In this document: positions 35,233 to 47,099 of the stretch, piece after piece | Layout: every line of letters begins with the position of its first letter | How positions within the stretch are numbered: the first letter of the stretch is position 1 | DNA from: Metallyticus violacea | Lineage: Eukaryota; Arthropoda; Insecta; Mantodea; Metallyticidae | Direction: 5' to 3' | DNA length: 64,000 nucleotides | Assembly (NCBI GenBank): GCA_030762175.1 | Contig: CM060835.1 | Span: 81,897,001 to 81,961,000 of the forward strand | Made by a program: the position numbers and the translations under genes | The notes under the pieces: model-generated | The model's input: the letters and a program-made list of their open reading frames with translations, nothing else | Database searches by the model: none | What the model was told of the DNA's origin: nothing

Positions 35233-35554
35233 CTGAAATGCAAGTGTTGTAAGTAGCCATTAATAACAAAGAAAAATATATGCCTATCACAGTTGTAACA
35301 ATGAATTGTAATAATGATGTATTGAAGTATTATTCATTATTGCAATACAATTCAGAAAGAAGAGTTCTCATAAAAATGGCAGCAATGCAACCTAAAAACT
35401 ATCACTGATCCATTCCAAATCAGCATTCGGGAATATTTTTTGCAAATAATTTTCTCATACTCAATTCATTATATATAATGTGAAAGACACATTCATAAGA
35501 AACGTTCAAAAGTTGATGCAGAACTTGAGATGCAAAACAGAGTTTGATAAGGAA
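35233..35554. other. Intergenic AT-rich sequence
   Basis: Nothing recognised. Confidence 0.5.
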
Positions 35555-35650
35555 AATAGGTACAGCAGAGACTCAAACCATGGATTTTGGCTTATTGCTG
35601 ATGCTCTAACCATTGAGCCAATGTGCCCTGCCTGAGCACAACCACCAAAC
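35555..35650 (-). mobile_element. tRNA-derived SINE-like fragment
   Basis: Reverse strand reads GGGCACATTGGCTCAATGG, TTAGAGCATCAGC and, 30 bases on, GGTTTGAGTCTCTGC: an A box and a B box at tRNA-like spacing. The acceptor stem does not pair cleanly, so not a working tRNA. It is different from the 7779 family. Confidence 0.5.
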
Positions 35651-35859
35651 TCTTAGTGATATATATATATTTATTATGACAAGGAAATACCATTACCAGA
35701 CTTAAAATATAGTCACGTACATACACACTAGATGTTAGATATATGAGTGCACATATTTTAATGGCAACTTCTGTTAAACAGGAACATCAATTCCTCTACC
35801 TTTCTGGTGTATGGCCTCATAAATAAAAAATAAAATTTTTAAAAAGTTTGGCGGCAAAT

Positions 35860-37130
35860 ATTTCAACATCTTTATAATTTCCATATCTACTGGAATAAAC
35901 CTCTGTAAGTGTGCTTGGCAACTTTGCAATTTATAGAGCCAATGCTGACATGTATATAGAGAGGTAGGTCAGGTGTTATTTATAATGTAACTACCCTTGC
36001 CTACAGTTGCCCTACAGTAGCACTGTTCACTGTCTTTCAGTAATATAGATATGTTGAATATATTACCAATCGGAGGATTTGGAGTTAAAGGATTATTTTT
36101 GATTCAGAAGTGTTTTAATATGTTGCTGATATATGGCAAAACAGACTGCAGCTCACATGAAGCACAACATTTGTATAGGGATAAGTTTCCTATTAGAAGA
36201 GTTCCAAACCCAAGATTTTTTATTGCAGTAGTGCTAGAGTATGAGAATTAGGAAGAAGTGTGACTATGCACCCAGAAAACACAGAACCATAGCATTCGAA
36301 TCAGGTATTGCAGGCACAAAAAAGGATTTTGTAATTGTTGGGAGATAAACCAGCACAAGTACATGAGAAATGGCATGTGCTGTTGGAGTATCAAATGGGA
36401 CAGTTAATATAGCTAAGGGAGCAATTACTTGGGCTGTATCATATCCAAAGGATCCAGTACCTTGTATTAAATGGTTATCTGCCAGTGTTAAAAGAACAAT
36501 GTCATTTTATTTTGGGGGGGCGGGTCCCAGGTACTACTTGGACTGTTAAAACTCCCCACAAACTGCAACAAGATTATTTCTCACAGCAGTTACTTAATAT
36601 CTGGTCTGGGATAATTGGAGATTGCTAATAGGCCCCTTCATATTAACCTCAGATTGACAGGAACACATTACAAGCAATTTCTATTAGAGGATGTTCATCT
36701 CCAATCAAGGCAAAACATGTGGTTTATGCATGCCAGTATGCCTCCTCACAGTATTACAGAGTTTTGTAGGCATTTGAATTGCAAGCTTTATGATTAATGG
36801 GTAGGCCGATTGAGACCAGTATTAGCCTGCTAGATCTCCAGATCTCATTCCTCTGACTTTTTTTTTGGTGCATTTGAAGAGCCAAATGTACCATGATGAG
36901 ATTACTACGATCAAAGGTCTTTGCTAAGTATGTTTGAAGCAGCTGCAAAGATTGGGCAGAATGCAGAAGTAGCAAGAGTAGGAGCAAATTGTTACGGAGA
37001 TATAATGCTAGCATACATTCTAACAGCACACACCTACTTTTATAAAGACATCACAATATTTATAAAGCCTTTCAGTTATTTTTATTAATTTGTTGAACAA
37101 TAAAAATGATTTTGTTTAAAACGTCCATAT
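35860..37130 (+). mobile_element. Tc1/mariner-superfamily transposon with HTH and DDE_3-type transposase (decayed)
   Basis: Forward pieces in family order: YGKTDCSSHEAQHLYRDKFP and RRVPNPRFF at 36133-36210 (family N.R.A..LY..R.P.RR.P...TF), STREMACAVGVSNGTVNIAK near 36360-36405, a TDEA-region not seen, WDNWR..IGPF near 36605 (family WAGIIGD..IGP), HITSNF.., MWFMHASMPPHS near 36715 (family QHDGAP.H) and SDFFFGAFEE near 36855. Stops are frequent. The 37030 ORF end matches the IVAAAA.I region (FEAAAKIGQ). The same family as the minus-strand scrap at 13860-14560. Confidence 0.75.
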
Positions 37131-38899
37131 CTTAATAAATTATTTATATTTAAATTTGATTACTCTTTGACTTTGAAATCCCATTTTCCTCCTATATGTA
37201 CTCCATATTTCATCATCCACTCCTGTGAACCTTTTAGCCTTGCCTGTAAACAGTGGTAGGCATGAATACACATAACCGGTTGCCTCCTTAGCATACAAAA
37301 TATTTAGCTCTTTAATCATACTGTATTGCCATGCTATGCAGATAAGTTATTTGATAATCCAATTACCTCCTTAACGCTTCATGTTAGCCACATTTTCATA
37401 AAAATCTTTTTATTTGTCATATTGTAACCTACCACCACACAAAATCTGCACACTCCTACTCCTAACACCTTTTACATAACTTACATGTATGTGATTTGTG
37501 CTGTCCATAAGCTGCAAATTACAAATTTACAAGTTTGCATAATATTTGTAAGAAACTTGAACATGCTTGAATGACAATTAAATTATATTTCATTCAGTGT
37601 TATGATGAAAAACTTTGACCTTGTTTCTAAACTAAATGTCTATCTTAGTAATGACTTGTTGCAAATAAGTACAATAAAAATAAAATAACACGTACCTTAA
37701 TACTTGAATGTACCTTTGTGAAAATGTCTTGAATTTCAAGTGTAACATGAAGAATAACATACAGACATATTTTCTACCCAAAAATATGCAGAATGTTTTG
37801 CAGTTAAGCTATTATGTGTGTTGCATGTTCCTGTAAAGTTTGCTATTATGAAGTATGACATCAGAAATAGAAACTCCCCTACCCACACACACACAGATAA
37901 GTAATGTTGTTTGAATATTTAAGTTAATAGTTAAAGGAAAACTCATGTTAAATAGATGCTTTCAAGGATATAATATGTACCTCCTCCTGTGAATAACTAG
38001 TTAATACATTTGAGGTCTGCATCAAAAATAGTCATAAGCCACTAGCATAATTTTATGGGATAGTGCTTTAAACCTGAAAAAATTCATGAAAATTCTAAGA
38101 CACAGAGTAAGCTTAATGGGATGTACATTTTGATATTTTCTCTGAAATTATGTACATTGTTATTACAGATATATTTATAAAATTATATTAGCATGCCTGA
38201 GTCATTTAGATGTGGTTTATGACATAGGAAAAATTAGTATTTGCCTTTTCAATACTTTTTATTTTTTCCAGTCACTGAACATTTGAATAAAATAGAAATA
38301 CTTAAAAAGGATTATCTTTCTTTATTACCTAACAAAGCTTCAAATTTTCCTTATCACAATTTTAGATTATAGGAGAAGATATGATTAATTGAGGAAATGT
38401 AATCCTAAGTGACAATACCTCGAGTGTCTTCTTAAACTCTCAAGGTTCTTTATATTTTTCATAGAAGTTCCATATATTTTTGGTGGAACTATTATTTCTT
38501 TCTTTTAATTTATTAAATTGTAGAAATGGTAAAGTTTAAAAATAGATAACTTTTGTGTTAAACTAAACCCATTTTATGTGAAAAGGGTGTTATTGTTTTG
38601 TTAAAAAAAAAAATTAAACTGTCCTTATCACACTAAACAAGGAATAGACAGTGAAAAATTAATTTCTAATGAACTATACGGATGACTTTTTGGAAAGGAG
38701 GAAGCTTGCCAGTGCACAACAGACTATTATAAGGCAGGAAGAACCATTTAAGATTTAAAATAGCTAAAAATATTTTGAATTATGTTACAAATGACGTGGA
38801 ATATCTTAGCCAGACATGAAAGGCAGAATGAGAGCACAGGATACCAATGAATGGTGACATGTTTATTAGACACTCATATAAACATCATTAAAGCAATAT
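37131..38899. other. Intergenic AT-rich sequence
   Basis: No gene, repeat array or RNA gene recognised. Confidence 0.5.
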
Positions 38900-39250
38900 T
38901 AAGATCATTGTGTGATTGAAACTACTTAAAACGAAAATCTTGCCAATTATTACAAATGCTCTAGACATAATTAAGCAGCACCTCTCAAAGCAGAATCTTA
39001 AGACAATGAATGGGTCAAAGCAATATATTTTAAGAAAGATCTCAGAATTTAATCCAACAAGGCTTGCTAAGAAACTTTATTATATAAAGGAATTTGTTAC
39101 AAACTTTTGCTGCCCTCAATGCATATGAACAAGTACTTTTAGAGATGAAGGTAAAGAATATGTCAATTTGGTGGGATTTCTACATGACAAGATTTGTAGT
39201 ACATGGGTTCTATCATTAGGTATGTGCCAGGAAATGTTCCATACCCCAGG
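38900..39250 (+). mobile_element. LINE ORF2 C-terminal scrap
   Basis: The frame at 38916-39128 reads KLLKTKILPIITNALDIIK then HLSKQNLKTMNGSKQYILRK and TRLAKKLYYIKEFV, fitting the LINE thumb/post-RT pattern TKI.PI.TYGL..IW.HL...NL..LE..K..FLR. Short, no RT. Likely a truncated LINE. Confidence 0.5.
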
Positions 39251-39639
39251 CAGGATGTATTTGTAAAATTGCATATTATATTATCATGTTATGTTCTATG
39301 CAGAGAGCAGAACTACACTTAAAAAATATTGTGTAACTTAATTATGTACCTTGTGTAGTTTTTATATTATTTAGTTTTGCAGTTCTACTATAGAGAAATA
39401 TTCAAATTGCCAGAATGATAGAAAAAATGTCACAAAGTAATGAAGATTATGTGCCTAAGTAAACAAAAAGTCTGTAGATCATGATGGTGTATTTTGTTTT
39501 CAATAATACAACAAAACAATTGATAAAAAAAATTGTTCATTATTTTTGGAATGGCCTTCATAGGTCATACAGATTACCTTGTATTTGTAATTTTGGAAAG
39601 AAAATTTAAGCTACTTGGCTCTACTAAGTATTTTCCACT

Positions 39640-39843
39640 GTCACAAAAGCTTAAAAGTCAAAATTTCAAAAGCAAAAAAGTTAACAGATTGCTATTATGA
39701 AGCATTTCAGCCTGCCAAAAACATTGACACACTTCTTGGTGCGTTGCCTCAATTATCTCATAATATTGGCTTTGCATCTGATAACTCACAGATATGCCAG
39801 GTCATGCTTCAAATTGGAAAAATGACTTTTAAGCTTTTGTGAC
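39640..39843. repeat. 204-bp foldback with 21-bp perfect inverted ends
   Basis: GTCACAAAAGCTTAAAAGTCA at 39640-39660 is exactly inverted at 39823-39843. It overlaps the left 87-bp arm by three bases and directly abuts the SINE copy. MITE-like in size; no target duplication seen. Confidence 0.75.
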
Positions 39844-40118
39844 GCTCTTTAACTTCTCAGATCAGCAGCGTCCCATTTAATTCACGGCGTGAAACGGCCG
39901 ACAAATTTTGCTCAGAGGCCTTTCTTTCAGGCTTGAGGTTCTTTATCGTGCCGTAAATGTACGACATTGGATCCACGGCTTTACTTCCCTTCCGAAGGAA
40001 GCCATACTTATGACTTTTACGCCCGAAAAAAATCCATTGATCCTGGTCGGGTTTGAACCCGCGATCTTTGGTTTAGAAGGCAAGTATGGTTACCACTACA
40101 CCACCAGGACCATTATGC
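39843..40118 (-). mobile_element. tRNA-derived SINE, copy 2 (no A tail)
   Basis: Reverse complement aligns over its length with the 7779-8078 SINE: GGTCCTGGTGGTGTAGTGG head, B box GGGTTTGAACCC, body AAGTATGGCTTCCTTC, GGCACGATAAAGAACCTCAA, ending GTTAAAGAGCGTC. The 3' A-rich tail and a target duplication are missing, so its 3' side was probably altered when the surrounding foldback formed. Confidence 0.88.
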
Positions 40119-40247
40119 TAGATAATGGTCATCTGCCCTTGTTTGCATTATTGAGCCAGAGACAGTGGAAAATACTTAGTAGAGCCAAGTAGCTTAAATT
40201 TTCTTTCCAAAATTACAAATACAAGGTAATCTGTATGACCTATGAAG

Positions 40248-40633
40248 CAAATATAACAAAAAATGTAATGCTAGATCTTCTTAGCGATCAGATTTAGATC
40301 TTGCACGCCAGCTGCATTTCTAACCATGGGTATCTGATCGCTTAACGTATGGCAATATGGGTATCCCCATATACACTATCCGTGTGCGGATAAACAGTGG
40401 GGCCCTTGCACTTCAGCCCCGCACTTGCCCCTCCCTTTTTTTTTTCTCCAAGCTTTTGATTACGTTCTCAACATCAAGAAAAGCTCCACATCAATGAGAG
40501 TGAATTCTTTTTACTGCTGTTCGGAATGTACATTTTTACTTCTGCCGATACAACTTCCTTGAATTCAAGTGGCAGTACGTTGGTAGTTGATAAATTGATC
40601 TTCTCCATTTAATCCTAGACATATTTAAAGTTG

Positions 40634-40694
<61 letters not shown>

Positions 40695-42399
40695 TTGCCT
40701 TGATGCATATAAGGTAACCCTGGCGATTTCCACACTCGCGGAAATGCTATTTCGCTGCAGCCAATGGAAAGCTCTTCCGCAACCTTGAATTTTTTTTTTA
40801 ACCCATGGAGAACATAATGATGTGACATGTTCATAATAATCACTCATGGGTCGTGTAACTGCTGCAGTTCATTAGAGAATCATTGCACAACTCTGTCATG
40901 ACCTCTTCGTCTGATTTGCTGAGATTTGAAAATTAAAAGGACATTATTCATCCATGACGTTCATTTACAGTTACCAATCGCTGCCATTCCCCCTATAGAA
41001 GTGTCACAGAATGTGAATAAATTGTGCTTACTTAACATTTCAACTGTATAACAGGCAGAACATCAACACTGTTGCCAAAGATTGTGATTTATAAATGTGG
41101 AAAGCTAATTCCTCTTTCTGTTTATTTTCTAGACGTTCACTCTTAGATCCTGAGATGTTTCCTTAAAGGAAGCGTTTCCGAGATACAATGACTAAACAAT
41201 CATTGTTTTTTTCCTTTGTTAATAAAAAACAGCATATTGCAGAAGACTGGTTTATTGAAAGAAGTGCTACCATTTGTTCACCTTTACTTCTAATGTAAAT
41301 ATAATCATGTGGTGCAGCTCTTCTCATGCCGTACACCTGAAAATACATATTTTTAAAACTCGGATCACCTCCATTATGTGGCTAGCCTGAGAGATCTGGG
41401 GCATGGCATCGGACAGTTTGCTGCTACTGTTAGAAAGAGCGCAAAATAGAGAGCTTAGAGCTACCTATTCTGTATACCGATTACTATATGAAGTCTCTTC
41501 TCTTCCATATATGGAAGGTGAAATTAGATGCAGGGCTTCTAAATTTTACGACAGTTTACCATAACACGAGAGTGCCCTCATCCGATCACTGGGTAACCAC
41601 GATTGTCATTCCAGACCTAAGCCCATGTGTCGCGGCTGGCCTGCAGACCCCTCGGATGACAATTTCACACCATGCGATCGGAACTAAATCCGAACAAATT
41701 TCAGGCTGCACTTTATGTCAAAATTATTAATCCGTTAGTAGTATGGACCTGTTGATAACCAAACTTAGGCTATCAGCATGTCCATATTTCAAAAGTCCCA
41801 GGATGCTAGATCGGCTCATCACAAATTTAGAGAAGCATTGCACTTTCCCCATCAATTCTGTACCTGCTAAATACAATAATAACGCCTATTTTCTCCTGTG
41901 TGGTAATACCCTAGTTCGGGTTGGTACACAGCAAATTTACACAGGCTGGGTTCTAATCCAGTTTTCCAACAATTTAGTTAGTTGGTTTTATCTTTCACAT
42001 GTGATGAAATACAAGGTAGTTCCGTAAATGAAATTAAGTTTAAATTTTGTAGATTTTCTTTGAGAATGCCATAGTAATGAATACTATAACAATTTTGAGA
42101 GATACCAGTATTTTTAAATATCTTATTATGCATTTAAATTGTTGGTAACATATGATGCTCTCTGTATGGTTCAAGAAGTTTCCATGCAGAGATGCGTGGC
42201 ATGCTGGTGGTGCTTGTATTGTAAAATGCTTGAAATTCATTGAAAAGCGGCAATAATGTTATCGTGCAAAAATTTTATGAATGAAGATTGTAAATAATAA
42301 TTAGAACTAACAAGTAAATACATTGCATCAGCTTAACCATCGGAGCCATACACTGCGGAGTGAAGCATTCATATTTGTTTAAGTCTGGATAGAAGTAAC
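40248..42399. other. Intergenic sequence with an (ATT)n array and small palindrome
   Basis: (ATT)20 lies at 40635-40694. AGCGATCAGAT at 40283 is inverted at 40332-40342. A region at 41420-41740 reads ERAQNRELRATYSVYRLLYE.., vaguely like a LINE C-terminus, but I cannot establish it. No gene. Confidence 0.5.
40635..40694 (+). repeat. (ATT)20 microsatellite
   Basis: Uninterrupted ATT units; produces spurious poly-Asn and poly-Ile frames on the minus strand. Confidence 0.95.
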
Positions 42400-43101
42400 A
42401 GGAAACGTATTTATAGCGATGGTTAAATTGTTTAGTGATTCTTAGTTAACTCTTACTTAGTCTTCGAACTAAAAGTGTACTTTTTCTGACCCATCCTTAT
42501 ATTGTAACCTTGAGCAAAATATAAGAAGTGTTGAACACGAGATAAAAATTGGAGAGCAGAATTTTTACCGCAATCAGGGTGGGACGTTTTGCAAATTATG
42601 TGAAATGCATATTGAAGCTTAAAAAGGGGGGAAAAACAATCCGGCGAAGTGTTCATTCACCAAATTTAGAAAAGTACGCAAAGTCAGAAAAACACGCAAA
42701 AGCCGTTTCATTGAAAATTGTAGATTACAGGGATTAAACGACGCAGTTCATGAGCATGTAATTCAACAAAATGCAACTGAAAAAGCATTGAATTGGCAAG
42801 CTGTTTTCTTTAATTTGAAGTGTGTTTATTCTTAGTAAGGCACAGATTCCCATACTACGAAACATGAACATCTAATTAGTAAGGTAATACTAAAAAAGCG
42901 ACATTAGCCTTGAAAAGTGGGCTGCATTTCATAGTGAAAGGTCCATATATGTTAGCTAATATACTGCTTCAGAATTATTAAATTATATGGGAAGGTTCTA
43001 GACAATCAAGATGAATCAATTCTTCACGATAAACACTAGTACATTTTATTAATGGCGGAAGAAACTTCAAATGTTTGTATTCAAAGTGAACTGTGCTCGC
43101 T

Positions 43102-43136
<35 letters not shown>

Positions 43137-43700
43137 GTTGTGATGCCTTCTTGTTTTGAAGTAAAGGAAAGGCCTTTATGTCTGATTGAACTGAAGAGCA
43201 CTACAGCTGAAGCAATATTCTCAGAATTGATAGTGAACATAAAAAAAATAAAAATAATAAAAATAAAATAAATGAAAGCTTTCTTATGACAAATTAGTAG
43301 CATGCTTTTTCGATGGCGCTGCTAATTGTATTGATTCTATCATTGGGGTCCGCGCTTGGTTAGAGAAAAGGGGGCACAAGTTGCCATACGTTCACTGCAG
43401 AGCATATGTTTTGTCGATTGCTGTCACCAACTGTAACAATAAACGCCCCATAATAAAGCGCGCATTACATATTGTTAGGAAACATATATTTCATGCTTCT
43501 CTTAACATAGAGAATACATTGTGTGACTTTGTGTGCTTTAGAATAACTGGCTTTAAAAATACTCGAAGCTGTTGACATCCGCTGGTTGAGCATCTATCGC
43601 ACAGTTCATGATATATTCCTGTGCTACAAGTCCATCTTAATGGCATGTGAACATATACAAAAGGGTAGTGCGCATATACCAAGTTTGACAGGGGGATCTG
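42400..43700 (+). mobile_element. hAT-like transposase remnant (DUF4371/ZMYM type), copy 1
   Basis: Forward pieces: FCKLCEMHIEA with KGGKNNPAKCSFTKFRK near 42585-42680 (N-terminal Cys/His zinc region), a KSDISLEKWAAFHSERSIYV segment near 42895-42955, and DGAANCIDSIIGVRAWLEK then HCRAYVLSIAVTNC at 43312-43440 (family DGA..M.G...G....; HC.AH.LNL). The catalytic Asp of DGA is kept; HC.AH is HC.AY. A poly(T)30 run (43104-43133) interrupts the reading. The C-terminus is not seen nearby. Confidence 0.6.
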
Positions 43701-43949
43701 GTTAGAAATGAGTTACGATTTCATTGTAGGTATAGTGATTTTGGACAAAACATTAAATGCCGTCTCAAACTTATGTAAAATTCTGCAAAGATAATCGATA
43801 AAAATTTCATAACTCCCTGTACTTGTTTCTGGAACATTTAAGAAGCATTGATCACCTTTACAATGAATCTAGTGCGAAAACTTAAACACGAAATAATATT
43901 AAATAACTAGAAATGGACGCAGCAGACGTTTAAAATGTTTTATTCCCGG

Positions 43950-43951
<2 letters not shown>

Positions 43952-43996
<45 letters not shown>
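43952..43996 (+). repeat. (AG)n microsatellite
   Basis: Uninterrupted AG dinucleotides. Confidence 0.95.
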
Positions 43997-43999
<3 letters not shown>

Positions 44000-46344
44000 G
44001 TGAGGAAATTTCCCGAAAAGTATTACTATTGAAATGGAGTAAGGTTCAATGACAAGGCTGTGAAAGTGATGGAACTAATCGGATATTCTGAAAGCTTTAA
44101 AACATTCCAAACTTGTACTGAAAGTGGCTGTAAAAAACTGTGCATGATGTTAGGACTTAAAAATGTTGACGCTTTTATTGCAAACTTGCAAGTTCGTTGC
44201 TCGTAAATCCGGCTGTGAAACTCTAAGGACATTCACTTAATGCGTGCTGTACATGCTTGTTTTTCCACTGCCGGTGTAAGGTCACGCAGCATCGTGGATA
44301 TGAGGATAATTACAAAATTAAGAATTAATGTGGATCAAGATTGTGTGAAAGGGTTGAGACCCCACGGAAAGCTTCATTGATGATGACTACAAATTGGCAC
44401 ATTAAATGATATTACTGCTTTTAATATGAACTGTTCAGTTTTCAGGAGTTGAGATTTGAGGTAAGGAGCGAGGACTGTTCGGCATCTGCTTCAAAGATCA
44501 GCAAGACCCGGGATACACTCAACTGTACATGAGCAAAAGGTCAGCTGTCACAAATAGGAAAGGAGCTGCAGCACAGAAGGACACAAACAGATATACACAA
44601 CTCTAACTATAAATCAGGAGGGTTCTGATATATAAAGCGCACAAATCACCGTTTCCCAGTATACTTCTTTATAAAACAAAATTTTCCTTAAAACTAAATT
44701 TCCACACATTCAAGATGCTCCACGCGTCACAATGTTTTTTTTTTTTAAATTCAATTGGGATTTCCCAAAATGTGCAGAAGTATTCATTGTAATATTCTAT
44801 GAGGCAAAATACATGCTAATACCTATAATATTTTTTTTTAAAAGAATCAATGAATAATCATTCATTTGAAAGATCAAACTTTCTTATTGATTAAAAATAT
44901 CATAGTTTACTCATGAAATTTATTTAAAATATCTCTTCATGCAATTTTTGTATGTGGTTCAAAGCTGCAATTACAAAAATACTAACAATTTTCTCAACTC
45001 ATGAGACCTGTGAGACATTTTGATTATGTGATATATTTACCAAATAAAACTTATGAAATTTGAATTTGAATTAAATTTGGTATGCATACGAATTTAACAG
45101 CAATGCAGTCATAGTACATTTTTCAGAAAACTCCATACAAAAATATAGATCTTTAAAATTTTACTTCCAGTGTCCCTTAATTATATATCAAAGGTAAAGG
45201 GATCAATTTATTAGTATTGTCAAAACTTGAAGCCTATAAGCTGCCCACCCGAGAAGTTTAATTTCATCCCTCTTAGAAAAAAGTTGGATTGTCGTCCACT
45301 TATATTTCATTGCAATAACATTTTGTGAATATTGCATTACACTATTACACTATTGTTCTTTTCTTCTGTCAAAAAGTTGTATTTAAGTAACATTTAAATT
45401 TAACAACTCAGTTTCTTTTAGTGGTTTCCGTTTGATAGATCTCTTCACAGAGAGCACATAGTATTTACTTACAACATTTTTCCACCAGGACACTATTACG
45501 TAACTGTACAGACAATGTATCTTACTGTTCAGAAATTATGGATTGGCATGGAATAAATAAATAAATAAATACATTTTAATATGTATCTATTTACACCTGC
45601 ATACGTAAAATACATACTTTTTTCTGGTAAACGTTAAAAATTAAAATTGACTTCTTTATTTCTATCAAGGGATGTCGGTAACCGATGATCAAACGTGAAA
45701 CACATAATGGTATGGCGTGCAGGACAAAATATATTAGCCAGAAGTGCAATGGGTTCTGTCAATATAACCTATGTAATTTTATATACGTAGTATAATTTAT
45801 ACATAATTGAGAATATTAGGTACATATGATGAAATATGTTATTCACCATATACATTTGTGAATGCCCATGACAGCATGCATAAAACAAAATATGCCTCAG
45901 TCATCCGATTGCATACGTTACATTCATCATCAATGTTTGTGTCGAAACAGAACTGCATGGAATGTTGCAAATGTTTCCGGTGGCTGATCAATATATTAAA
46001 CTTTATAAATTCCATAAAATAAAAGGTTTGAATCTGGGTGCCAAAAATTGTAAATGAACCAGATCTTCATGTTTCAAAAATATTTTCCGTTTCCATAATT
46101 GTACTGTGGGACATTAGCTACTGCAGAGTCGGTGCTATATTTGATGAAATTATTGTTAGGTCTTATCCATCCAATAGCTATGCACTGTCCAGGGATCTGT
46201 TCCGCTTTCAAGACTATTTGTTTGCCTTTGAATGTAATGCGTGTAATGAAATGATTTCATACCATTGGTGACTCTCAAGCTGAAATGGGTGAAGGACTCT
46301 TCACCTAAGTTTTTAAAGGAAATTCAAAATTATTTTAATATCTG

Positions 46345-46347
<3 letters not shown>

Positions 46348-46393
<46 letters not shown>
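46348..46393 (+). repeat. (AT)n microsatellite
   Basis: Uninterrupted AT dinucleotides. Confidence 0.95.
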
Positions 46394-46396
<3 letters not shown>

Positions 46397-47099
46397 CGTG
46401 AAAATGTTCTACGATATCAAAAGACTCGTGAAACTGCATAATATTCTCCCCCTCTCTCATTCACTCTCTTTTCCCCTACCAGCCTCTTGCTCGTTCTCTT
46501 TCTACGTGTCTTTTTCTTCCACACCCTCCGGGCAAAACAACCTTCTGATTTCTATGAAATAGCTCGCATTTTCTCAGATTTGAAGGGAAGCTGTCGATTG
46601 TCATGACATTGTAATACCAGTATGAAGAGCTCGTGCTATGTCGTTTTCTAAATCATCATTGCAATATTTCCTTACATTCTAGAACGGTGCCCATAGAAGA
46701 CGTGGAATTGAATTAACTTTGCAATTGAAACTTTGCTTAAGCAAAAGGAGCACGTTAATTTCGCTTTTATAGGGTTTATTTTATTTTAGTTGGGGTTGGT
46801 AATTTAGTTTCGATTATTCATTTTAAGTTCTGTATTGCATGAATTCAGAAAACGGTGTGATTTGCAGTGTATTAAAGACACCATTCCCTCCGTGGTGCGA
46901 ACAAAATAAAAAGATCTGTTAATATTACATCGTCTTATTTCAAATTTATTAGTGTCTGCTTAAAAAAAAAAAAAAAAAAAAAAAAAAACAGAACAGAACA
47001 GTATTATCAGTTACAAAAACAATTGATATAATGTTTCCTGAAAAAAAAACATATTTGTTATAATCGTTATAATAAAATTTAATCTGTGTTAAATAGCGA

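Larger units (their letters stand above)
39556..40247. repeat. Perfect 87-bp inverted repeat enclosing 518 bp
   Basis: Bases 39556-39642 (CTTCATAGGTCATACAGATT...) are the exact reverse complement of 40161-40247; I compared all 87 positions. The interior holds a smaller 21-bp inverted repeat (39640-39660/39823-39843), a minus-strand SINE (39843-40118) and a 9-bp-arm hairpin GACCATTAT-GCTAG-ATAATGGTC (40108-40130). It could be a non-autonomous element with long terminal inverted repeats, a recent inverted duplication, or an assembly fold-back. Confidence 0.9.
43701..47099. other. Intergenic sequence with (GA)n, (TA)n and poly(A) runs
   Basis: (GA)22 at 43952-43996, (TA)23 at 46348-46393, A27 at 46962-46988. 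Two open frames at 45807-46022 and 46038-46271 have no motif I recognise and no supporting splice context. May contain more of the flanking hAT elements. Confidence 0.5.

Noticed and set aside
39838..40118. Coding frames across the second SINE
   Set aside because: They follow the SINE body and are not shared in frame with the first copy.
40536..40847. Poly-Asn and poly-Ile open frames on the minus strand
   Set aside because: Produced by the (ATT)20 microsatellite.
41420..41740. Possible LINE C-terminal segment ERAQNRELRATYSVYRLL
   Set aside because: Only a single short block matches, with no adjacent RT or endonuclease.
45807..46271. Two adjacent 71-77 codon frames as a possible host gene
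   Set aside because: No recognised motif, no plausible splice signals linking them, AT-rich context.
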